A stretch of 7,337 nucleotides of DNA from JBBDST01 sp040904765 (GTDB lineage: Bacteria > Actinomycetota > Nitriliruptoria > Nitriliruptorales > Nitriliruptoraceae), in assembly GCA_040904765.1 (NCBI GenBank), contig JBBDST010000024.1, forward strand, positions 1-7,337, in the 5' to 3' direction. The position numbers and the translations under genes were made by a program. A model generated the notes under the pieces. The model ran no database searches, was not told where the DNA came from, and saw only the letters and a list, made by a program, of their open reading frames with translations. Within the stretch, counting starts at the first letter, position 1; the number at the start of each line of letters is the position of its first letter. This document shows positions 1-4,573 of the stretch, piece by piece.

Positions 1-58
1 CGAGCGAGTATTCTTTCGACGCGCTGCGCGAACGCTGTGCAGTGCACGCCAGCTTGCG

Positions 59-131
59 GGGCCCCTAGCTCAACTGGTAGAGCATCGGACTTTTAATCCG
101 CTGGTTGCGGGTTCGAGTCCCGCGGGGCCCA
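59..131 (+). tRNA. tRNA-Lys (anticodon TTT)
   Basis: The cloverleaf can be drawn by hand. The acceptor stem GGGCCCC (59-65) pairs with GGGGCCC (124-130), and the discriminator base is A131. The D arm is GCTC...GAGC. The anticodon loop CTTTTAA (90-96) carries TTT at 92-94, which reads lysine codons. The T arm contains GGTTCGAGTCC. The outermost anticodon-stem pair (T85 with C101) is mismatched. CCA is not encoded. It is the first of three tRNAs on one strand, probably one transcript. The 58 bases upstream hold no gene; TATTCT at 9-14 is at best a weak -10-like element. Confidence 0.97.
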
Positions 132-140
132 CGCACCAAA

Positions 141-161
141 TCGGTGTGCATTTTGCACCGA
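141..161 (+). other. Spacer hairpin between tRNA-Lys and tRNA-Asp
   Basis: TCGGTG (141-146) pairs with CACCGA (156-161) around a loop that includes TTTT. It nearly fills the 38-base spacer between two tRNAs. It could guide processing of a polycistronic tRNA precursor or be a weak terminator. The role is inference; the pairing is directly visible. Confidence 0.4.
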
Positions 162-169
162 CACAGAAT

Positions 170-244
170 GGACCTGTGGAGCAGTTTGGAGTGCTCGCCA
201 CCCTGTCAAGGTGGAGGTCGCGGGTTCAAATCCCGTCAGGTCCG
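170..244 (+). tRNA. tRNA-Asp (anticodon GTC)
   Basis: The acceptor GGACCTG (170-176) pairs fully with CAGGTCC (237-243), and the discriminator is G244, the usual base for tRNA-Asp. The anticodon stem CCACC/GGTGG (198-202/210-214) encloses the loop CTGTCAA with GTC at 205-207. The T arm is GCGGG TTCAAAT CCCGT. CCA is not encoded. It sits 38 bases after tRNA-Lys and 52 bases before tRNA-Phe on the same strand. Confidence 0.98.
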
Positions 245-296
245 CGTATCGACTGCCCCGGGCACGGGGACGGAGAGTGCCGCACGACGGCCTCGC

Positions 297-369
297 GGTC
301 AGGTAGCTCAGTAGGTAGAGCACGCGACTGAAAATCGCGGTGTCGGCAGTTCGATTCTGCCCCTGACCA
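297..369 (+). tRNA. tRNA-Phe (anticodon GAA)
   Basis: The acceptor GGTCAGG (297-303) pairs with CCTGACC (362-368), and the discriminator is A369. The D arm is GCTCAGTAGGTAGAGC. The anticodon stem CGCGA/TCGCG (323-327/335-339) holds the loop CTGAAAA with GAA at 330-332. The T arm is GGCAG TTCGATT CTGCC. CCA is not encoded. It is the last tRNA of the cluster and is followed within 11 bases by a strong hairpin. Confidence 0.98.
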
Positions 370-379
370 CGCAAAGCGC

Positions 380-404
380 GGCCTCTCGGAACATCCGAGA
401 GGCC
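380..404 (+). terminator. Probable terminator hairpin of the tRNA cluster
   Basis: A perfect 10-bp stem, GGCCTCTCGG (380-389) against CCGAGAGGCC (395-404), closes a five-base loop AACAT. It starts 11 bases after tRNA-Phe, where a tRNA operon terminator is expected. No T-run follows, which is common for high-GC actinobacteria but lowers certainty. It also lies in the 71-base gap before hppA, so it could act as a leader structure if hppA is transcribed from upstream. Confidence 0.6.
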
Positions 405-425
405 GTCGCCGTGACTTGCGGCAGT

Positions 426-432
426 GGAGGAG
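426..432 (+). promoter_or_regulatory. Ribosome binding site of hppA
   Basis: GGAGGAG lies 8 bases before the ATG at 441. It decides the start: the frame is open back to a GTG at 411, but that codon sits just after the terminator-like hairpin and has no comparable purine-rich site. The extra 10 residues it would add do not resemble the family. Confidence 0.85.
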
Positions 433-440
433 ACGCAACG

Positions 441-2465
441 ATGGATTTTGAACTGATCCCATGGATCGGCATCAGTGCAGGCGCTATCGGTGTCGTCGTC
501 GCCCTGTTCTTAGCAGCATCCGTGCTGCGCTTGGACCCTGGCACCGAAAAGATGCAGGAGATCTCGCGGGCAATCCAAGAAGGCGCCAACGCCTATCTGG
601 GACGCCAATACCGCACAATCTTTTTGGTCGGAGCTGCGGTAGCAATCGGCATCGCCTTCACTCCGTTGGGTTGGCGTACCGCAGTTGCGTTCGTTGCCGG
701 CGCCGTGCTGAGCGGACTCAGTGGTTTCATCGGCATGTTCGTGTCAACGCGCGCCAACACCCGTGTCGCACACGCCTCACGTAGCGGCATCAAAGCCGGC
801 CTTGACGTGGCTGTGCGTTCAGGTGCCGTGACGGGCTTGATGTGTGTCGCGTTGGCAATGATCGGCGTCGCCGGCATTTATGTGGCGTTTGGTCAAGACG
901 ACCTGCACGTGCTCGTCGGTCTCGGGTTTGGAGCCAGCCTCATCGCCCTGTTTGCCCGTATTGGTGGCGGCATCTTCACCAAGTCGGCCGATGTTGGCGC
1001 TGACCTAGTTGGCAAAGTCGAGGCAGGCATTCCTGAAGACGACCCGCGTAACCCGGCAACGATCGCAGACAATGTCGGTGACAACGTCGGTGACTGCGCG
1101 GGCATGGCAGCCGACCTGTTCGAAACCTACGCCGTCACCGCAATTGGCGCGATGCTTTTGGGTTCGCTGTTCTTTGACGACTTGGCCTTCACCGTCTATC
1201 CGCTCGCACTGGGTGCAGTCGCAATCATCGCATCCATCATCGGGCTGCACTCAATCCGTTATTTCTTTATCGGTGGCAACATTATGCGGGCCCTGTATGC
1301 CGGTGTGTGGACTGCCGCAGGACTTGCCTTGATCGGTCTTATACCTCTCACCAACATGATGTTGGGTGGCTTGCGCTACTTCTGGGCTGCAGTCATCGGT
1401 GTCGGTGTCACAGTCGCGATCATGTACATCACCGAGTACTACACGTCGACGGCATACCGTCCTGTTCGTTCAATCGCGCACGCATCCGAATCCGGTGCAG
1501 CGACCAACATCATCACCGGGCTGTCGGTCGGGATGGAATCGGTCGTGCTGCCAACATTCGCGATCGTCGGCGGCATCTTGGGTGCCTACAGTGTCGGCGG
1601 TGGCGGCACCGGTGGCGTGTACGCCATCGGCATCGCCTCAATGGCGATGCTTTCGATGACCGGCGTGATTGTTGCGCTTGACTCTTACGGGCCAGTAACA
1701 GACAACGCCGGCGGTATCGCGGAAATGTCTGGTCTACCTGAAGAGGTCCGTAAAATCACAGACACCCTTGACGCGGTTGGAAACACCACGAAGGCCACCA
1801 CCAAAGGTTATGCGATCGGTTCTGCCGCCCTTGCCGCGATCGTGCTGTTTGCCGACTACACCGAATCATTGCGAGAGAATGGTCTCTCAGAAGACCAGCT
1901 TGGTTTTGCGCTTAACACGCCTGCCGTACTTGCCGGGCTGTTCCTTGGCGGTGCGATCGTGTTCATCTTTTCGGCGATGGCCAACGGTGCTGTCGGGCGG
2001 GCCTCAGGTGCGGTGGTTGAAGAAGTTCGCCGCCAGTTCCGCGAGATCCCAGGCATTATGGATGGCACCGGCCGGCCCGACTACGCCGCCTGTGTTGACA
2101 TCGTCACCAAACGGGCGCTGCGCGAAATGGTGATCCCCGGTGTCCTGCCGATCGCTGCCACGCTTGCGGTGGGTTTCTTGCTCGGCCCTGAGGCGCTTGG
2201 TGGGCTACTGATTGGCGTCATCGTCGTCGGTATCGGTATGGCAACGATGCAAAACAACGGCGGTGGTGCGTGGGACAACGCGAAGAAATACATCGAAGAC
2301 GGCCACCACGGCGGTAAGGGCAGCGACGCCCACGCTGCAGCTGTTGCTGGCGACACGGTTGGTGACCCGCTGAAAGACACTGCCGGTCCCGCTATCAACC
2401 CGGTGATCAAGGTTGTAAATGTGGTGGCGTTGCTTGCCGCGCCGCTGATTGTCGCCGTCGCGTAA
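441..2465 (+). CDS. hppA: Membrane-bound proton-pumping pyrophosphatase, K+-independent type
   Basis: The 674-residue integral membrane protein couples hydrolysis of cytoplasmic pyrophosphate to proton export, so it conserves energy and drives biosynthesis by removing PPi. Hallmark segments are all present. GKVEAGIPEDDPRNPATIAD begins at residue 191 and is followed by NVGDNVGDCAGMAADLFE up to about 228; these are the Mg-PPi-binding acidic motifs. DNAGGIAEM starts at 421, and NNGGGAWDNAKK (605-616) and GDTVGDPLKDT (637-647) form the C-terminal acid/lysine cluster. The sequence GNTTKATTKG at 447-456 has Lys451 and Thr454, the combination known from K+-independent H+-PPases; K+-dependent enzymes have Ala at the lysine position. 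Many hydrophobic helices are evident, the first at about residues 5-29; the family has about 16. The length is at the short end for the family (about 660-800). ATG 441 is chosen for its ribosome binding site. The gene appears intact and stands alone on its strand, directly after the tRNA cluster. Confidence 0.97.
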   Translation: MDFELIPWIGISAGAIGVVVALFLAASVLRLDPGTEKMQEISRAIQEGANAYLGRQYRTIFLVGAAVAIGIAFTPLGWRTAVAFVAGAVLSGLSGFIGMFVSTRANTRVAHASRSGIKAGLDVAVRSGAVTGLMCVALAMIGVAGIYVAFGQDDLHVLVGLGFGASLIALFARIGGGIFTKSADVGADLVGKVEAGIPEDDPRNPATIADNVGDNVGDCAGMAADLFETYAVTAIGAMLLGSLFFDDLAFTVYPLALGAVAIIASIIGLHSIRYFFIGGNIMRALYAGVWTAAGLALIGLIPLTNMMLGGLRYFWAAVIGVGVTVAIMYITEYYTSTAYRPVRSIAHASESGAATNIITGLSVGMESVVLPTFAIVGGILGAYSVGGGGTGGVYAIGIASMAMLSMTGVIVALDSYGPVTDNAGGIAEMSGLPEEVRKITDTLDAVGNTTKATTKGYAIGSAALAAIVLFADYTESLRENGLSEDQLGFALNTPAVLAGLFLGGAIVFIFSAMANGAVGRASGAVVEEVRRQFREIPGIMDGTGRPDYAACVDIVTKRALREMVIPGVLPIAATLAVGFLLGPEALGGLLIGVIVVGIGMATMQNNGGGAWDNAKKYIEDGHHGGKGSDAHAAAVAGDTVGDPLKDTAGPAINPVIKVVNVVALLAAPLIVAVA

Positions 2466-2530
2466 ACACCGCAGAGTTGTCGAAGAAGGTAGCGGGCCCA
2501 GAAGCGATACGTCAGCGCCATGGTCGCGGC

Positions 2531-2564
2531 CCTGCCTGTTGCGCCAGCCGGAAGGCAGGCGCAA
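2531..2564 (+). other. Hairpin with GGAA loop and competing alternative stem
   Basis: TTGCGCC-A-GCC (2539-2549) pairs with GGC-A-GGCGCAA (2554-2564) around the tetraloop GGAA, giving 10 pairs with one A/A mismatch. GGAA fits the GNRA class of stable RNA tetraloops. A second stem, CCTGCCT (2531-2537) with AGGCAGG (2553-2559), uses the same right-hand bases, so the two cannot form together. The element lies 65 bases after the hppA stop and has no T-run. It may be the hppA terminator, a 3' UTR stabiliser or part of an unknown RNA; the choice is open. Confidence 0.4.
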
Positions 2565-2595
2565 AGAGCTCGCGATCAGAGCCTTCACCGCTGAC

Positions 2596-2813
2596 CTAAA
2601 GCGCCTTAATCCCCGCTTTGGACCCGACGGCTTGGAACTCTCCTGCAACCCTGACCGAACCGATCGGGATGGGCGCAGTGAAGGCGCCAATCAGACTGGC
2701 GATGCCGTAGTTCGGGTCAGAGGCCTGGCCGGCTCGCGGCTCGTTAACCCCATGCGCAGTTTGCTGCTTCTGAGAGGCTACTGCAACCGGCTCACCTGCG
2801 ATCAGGCAGTCAT
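2596..2813 (-). pseudogene. Possible frameshifted or decayed small gene
   Basis: The minus strand has an open frame from 2814 to a TAG at 2598-2596. It encodes a protein-like sequence with segments such as DPNYGIASLIGAF and APIPIGSVRVAGEF, and ends GIKAL. Counted by hand, codon position 2 is clearly less GC-rich than positions 1 and 3, and position 1 is rich in G, as in real genes. There is no ATG, GTG or TTG in that frame. An ATG at 2813-2811, with GAGG 10 bases upstream, lies in a neighbouring frame and hits TGA after three codons (Met-Thr-Ala). One added C near 2805, or a -1 slip there, would join this start to the long frame, giving about 72 residues. I do not recognise the product. It could be a decayed gene, a sequencing indel, programmed frameshifting or a chance frame. 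Confidence 0.25.
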
Positions 2814-2834
2814 CTCAGTCTGACCTCAACGGAA

Positions 2835-2849
2835 AACGTAAGTTGCGTT
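2835..2849. promoter_or_regulatory. Operator-like imperfect inverted repeat
   Basis: AACGTAAGTTGCGTT is a dyad with 7-base arms around a central G, broken only by one T/G position. It lies 28 bases before the reductase ATG at 2878. The size and place suit a repressor site, but no matching regulator gene is in the window and a chance dyad is possible. Confidence 0.25.
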
Positions 2850-2864
2850 GCCGCGCCTTGCACG

Positions 2865-2890
2865 GCAGCATGGGCATATGCCCATGCTGC
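2865..2890. repeat. Perfect 26-bp palindrome over the reductase start codon
   Basis: GCAGCATGGGCAT (2865-2877) is followed at once by its exact reverse complement (2878-2890). The ATG chosen for the reductase is the first codon of the right arm. In RNA the region would fold into an 11-bp or longer hairpin with the start codon at its tip; in DNA it could bind a dimeric regulator. No T-run follows on either strand, so it does not look like a factor-independent terminator. The symmetry is seen directly; the function is inferred. Confidence 0.9.
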
Positions 2891-3336
2891 TTGTGATCCA
2901 CCACACACCATCACCTGCGACCCAGGAGCTGTTGGAAGCCGCGCTCGTCGGTGCGCGGTTTGATGCCATCGAAGGCGTCAAGGTGCAGGTCCGTCCAGCG
3001 CTGACCTGCACAGAGGTCGACGTATTCGAAGCGGACGGCTATCTGCTGGGCACACCTGCGAATATCGGTTACATGTCCGGCGCACTCAAGCACTTCTTCG
3101 ACCGCATCTACTATCCTTGCCTCGATGCCACGCGGGGCCGCCCCTACGGCCTGTACGTCCACGGAAATCACGACACCGGCGGGGCGGTGAAATCGGTGGA
3201 ACAAGTAACCGGCGCGCTGGGTTGGAAGGCCGCAGCAGCGCCCGTGACGATCATAGGGACCCCAAAGCGCAGCGATTTGGATGCTTGCACCGAACTTGGC
3301 AGCACGGTTGCTGCAGTTTTAGCTGAAGGTGTCTGA
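2878..3336 (+). CDS. Flavodoxin-like NAD(P)H/FMN oxidoreductase family protein
   Basis: This 152-residue cytoplasmic protein has a flavodoxin-like fold signature. It opens with a hydrophobic beta strand (MLLVIHH) and a Thr/Ser-rich loop TPSPATQ at about residues 10-16, where FMN phosphate is bound in the family. TPANIGYMSGALKHFFDRIY at residues 59-78 matches the flavin-binding strand-loop-helix region of NAD(P)H-dependent FMN reductases, followed by YPC (79-81) and GLYVHG on the next strand. It probably transfers electrons between NAD(P)H or another donor and an unknown acceptor. The start is uncertain: ATG 2878 gives a family-like N-terminus but lacks a clear ribosome binding site and lies inside a perfect palindrome; ATG 2884 and an upstream TTG at 2848 are alternatives. 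It is single and converges on the minus-strand block. The substrate cannot be told from sequence. Confidence 0.85.
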   Translation: MPMLLVIHHTPSPATQELLEAALVGARFDAIEGVKVQVRPALTCTEVDVFEADGYLLGTPANIGYMSGALKHFFDRIYYPCLDATRGRPYGLYVHGNHDTGGAVKSVEQVTGALGWKAAAAPVTIIGTPKRSDLDACTELGSTVAAVLAEGV

Positions 3337-3366
3337 AACGGCGCAGCCACGCGTTAGTTCGCTGTC

Positions 3367-3441
3367 CTCCATGGATGCCGACGGCCCCTCCGCAGTGGCG
3401 GGCAGGCCATCTGTGCCTCGAGGGTCACGGCCGTCATGGAG
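3367..3441. terminator. Long imperfect stem between convergent genes
   Basis: CTCCAT (3367-3372) and GACGGCC (3380-3386) pair in order with ATGGAG (3436-3441) and GGCCGTC (3429-3435), leaving a seven-base bulge on the left. Inside, CCTC (3387-3390) can pair with GAGG (3420-3423), and AGGC (3404-3407) with GCCT (3415-3418). It lies in the 122-base gap between the convergent ends of the reductase and the membrane protein gene, where a two-way terminator would be expected. It has no T-run. Nothing else is seen in this gap. Confidence 0.4.
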
Positions 3442-3458
3442 CTTGCCCGTAAGGCCAA

Positions 3459-3974
3459 TTATTCGCGGTCGGTGCTGCGCGCGTCGAGCATTCGGCGGCC
3501 AAGCGGGAGCAGAAACCACAGCGTGATGGCCAGACCGAGGATGCTGCCGGCCACGACCGCCGCGACGGTGTCGTCGTAGACCAAGCGGGTGACGACGAAG
3601 ACGGCGGTGACGACCGAGATGGCAACGGCCATCATTCCGGCCGACGTTGCCCAAATAGCCAGGCGTACCCGATGCTTACGATCGGCATCGGGTGCGCCGC
3701 GGTGCAACGCCATGGGAGTGAGGAACAGCAAGATCGCGATAACGGTGCTGATAATGGCCACCATGAACAGCTCGCGACCGAGGTCATCGAGCTGCTCAAA
3801 CCGCTGGGTGAACGGCACGGTCAGCAAGAACGCGAGAAGGACCTGCACACCTGGAAGGATAGTCCGGTACTCCTCCAGAGCCTCGCGGTACCGATCTCGC
3901 AGCTGTTCCTCATCGGCCTTGCTGGAGCCAACGGAACTCACCATCCCCGCTGGGCGATCGCTCGGACATTCCAT
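3459..3974 (-). CDS. Four-helix membrane protein, DUF6328-like
   Basis: The 171-residue protein has a charged cytoplasmic-type N-terminus rich in Glu and Arg (DEEQLRDRYREALEEYRTIL, residues 21-40). Four hydrophobic segments follow at about 41-58, 68-90, 104-129 and 137-158, and the C-terminus is short and charged. The pattern EEYRTILPGVQVLLAFLLTV followed by PF, then a loop ending in the ALHR motif after helix 2, is what I recall for the actinobacterial DUF6328 family, whose function is unknown. It is an inner membrane protein without visible catalytic residues. The ATG at 3974 is supported by GGAGGTGG upstream. It is the last of three minus-strand genes, 67 bases after the OsmC gene, and may share its transcript. 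The family name is from memory and less certain than the topology. Confidence 0.8.
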   Translation of the reverse strand: MECPSDRPAGMVSSVGSSKADEEQLRDRYREALEEYRTILPGVQVLLAFLLTVPFTQRFEQLDDLGRELFMVAIISTVIAILLFLTPMALHRGAPDADRKHRVRLAIWATSAGMMAVAISVVTAVFVVTRLVYDDTVAAVVAGSILGLAITLWFLLPLGRRMLDARSTDRE

Positions 3975-3980
3975 CCCACG

Positions 3981-3988
3981 CCACCTCC
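3981..3988 (-). promoter_or_regulatory. Ribosome binding site of the membrane protein gene
   Basis: On the minus strand GGAGGTGG precedes the ATG at 3974, with 9 bases between GGAGG and the ATG. It is one of the strongest sites in the window and fixes this start over the in-frame ATG ten codons later. Confidence 0.8.
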
Positions 3989-4041
3989 AACAAGTCTCGA
4001 CCGTAATTGTGGCGAGCTAGCCAACACTGTTAGCCGTGGTG

Positions 4042-4470
4042 TTAGCCAACGAACTGTGCGTTCAGTTCGATTGTTGCTCCGGTCAACAGACGTGAAACCG
4101 GACAGTTTGCTTTGGCTTCTTCGGCCTTTTCAACAAACTGTGCTGCATCGATACCCGGCACTTCGCCGACCGTGTCAAGAACGATACGGGTGATGGTCAT
4201 TGCACCATCTACCTTCTCAAGATGCAGCGTTGCTTCGGTTTTCACTGACGTTGGCGTCGAACCAGCGGCCGCCAAAATGTTCGACAGCGCCATCGAAAAG
4301 CATGCCGCATGCGCCGCAGCAATCAGTTCTTCCGGGTTCGTACCCTCGCCTTCTTCAAAGCGGGATACGAATGAGTACTCGCCACTAAAGGCGCCACTGC
4401 CCAACGACAGTTCGCCCGAACCGGATTTAAGGTCGCCACGCCACTGCGCAGATGAGGATCTCGCTGTCAC
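4042..4470 (-). CDS. osmC: OsmC-type peroxiredoxin (organic hydroperoxide reductase)
   Basis: This 142-residue cytoplasmic enzyme reduces organic and hydrogen peroxides with a pair of cysteines. It follows E. coli OsmC along its whole length: the N-terminal SAQWRGDLKSG, then RFEEGEGTNPEELIAAAHAAC at about residues 37-57, PTSVKTEATLHLEKVDGAMTIT, VPGIDAAQF, and CPVSRLL from residue 123. The catalytic pair is Cys57 (peroxidatic) and Cys123 (resolving), with Arg37 and Glu47 placed as E. coli Arg39 and Glu49. All four are kept, so it should be active. GTG 4470 is chosen because AAGGGA lies six bases upstream and the resulting MTARSSSAQW aligns with the E. coli N-terminus; ATG 4476 and GTG 4485 are in frame but badly spaced from that site. 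It lies 103 bases after aceE on the same strand. Confidence 0.95.
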   Translation of the reverse strand: MTARSSSAQWRGDLKSGSGELSLGSGAFSGEYSFVSRFEEGEGTNPEELIAAAHAACFSMALSNILAAAGSTPTSVKTEATLHLEKVDGAMTITRIVLDTVGEVPGIDAAQFVEKAEEAKANCPVSRLLTGATIELNAQFVG

Positions 4471-4500
4471 TGCCATTCCCTTCACACGTTTTGGTTACGA

Positions 4501-4521
4501 GCCGTGTGCCCGTAACACGGC
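4501..4521 (-). terminator. Hairpin between aceE and osmC
   Basis: GCCGTGT (4501-4507) pairs perfectly with ACACGGC (4515-4521) around a seven-base loop. On the minus strand it comes 52 bases after the aceE stop and 30 bases before the osmC start. It may terminate aceE or be part of the osmC leader or an operator. There is no T-run. If it terminates, osmC would need its own promoter, for which I see no clear boxes. Confidence 0.4.
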
Positions 4522-4573
4522 ACGATACCGCGTTAGGAGAAAAGTGGAATCAGCGAACGCCGCTTAGGGCGTA

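Larger units (their letters stand above)
2466..2864. other. Interval without a recognised gene
   Basis: About 400 bases separate hppA from the palindrome before the reductase. No tRNA is visible. Conserved cores of tmRNA, RNase P RNA and SRP RNA that I know were looked for and not seen. A plus-strand frame is open from 2449 to 2823 but runs out of hppA, has no ribosome binding site and is Arg/Ser/Gly-rich, like a chance frame. The minus strand between 2814 and 2596 has a more protein-like open frame, annotated separately. Hairpins at 2531-2564 and an operator-like repeat at 2835-2849 are also annotated separately. Confidence 0.6.

Noticed and set aside
93..374. Minus-strand 93-residue frame over the tRNA cluster, with parts like GFEPATSTLTGW and RDSNPQPAD
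   Set aside because: It is the antisense translation of three tRNA genes. Such peptides are well-known false proteins that recur in databases because tRNAs are conserved.
411..440. GTG 411 as start of hppA
   Set aside because: No ribosome binding site at a suitable distance, and the added residues are not membrane-like; ATG 441 has GGAGGAG upstream.
2081..2521. Minus-strand frame of 146 codons beginning MALTYRFWARYL
   Set aside because: Almost all of it is antisense to the conserved C-terminal half of hppA and follows its composition, with no homology I recognise.
2545..2564. Resemblance of CCGGAAGGCAG to the conserved SRP RNA loop (GGAAG...AGCAG)
   Set aside because: The symmetrical pairing around GGAA does not leave the asymmetric internal loop of SRP RNA helix 8, and no longer SRP fold could be drawn around it.
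2449..2823. Plus-strand frame of 124 codons after hppA
   Set aside because: It starts inside hppA, lacks a ribosome binding site and is Arg/Ser/Gly-rich. It is the exact codon-opposed antisense of the more protein-like minus frame.
4014..4050. Repeated TAGCCAAC and TTAGCC words between the OsmC and membrane protein genes
   Set aside because: The repeats are short and the best stem has a mismatch; too weak to call a terminator or operator.
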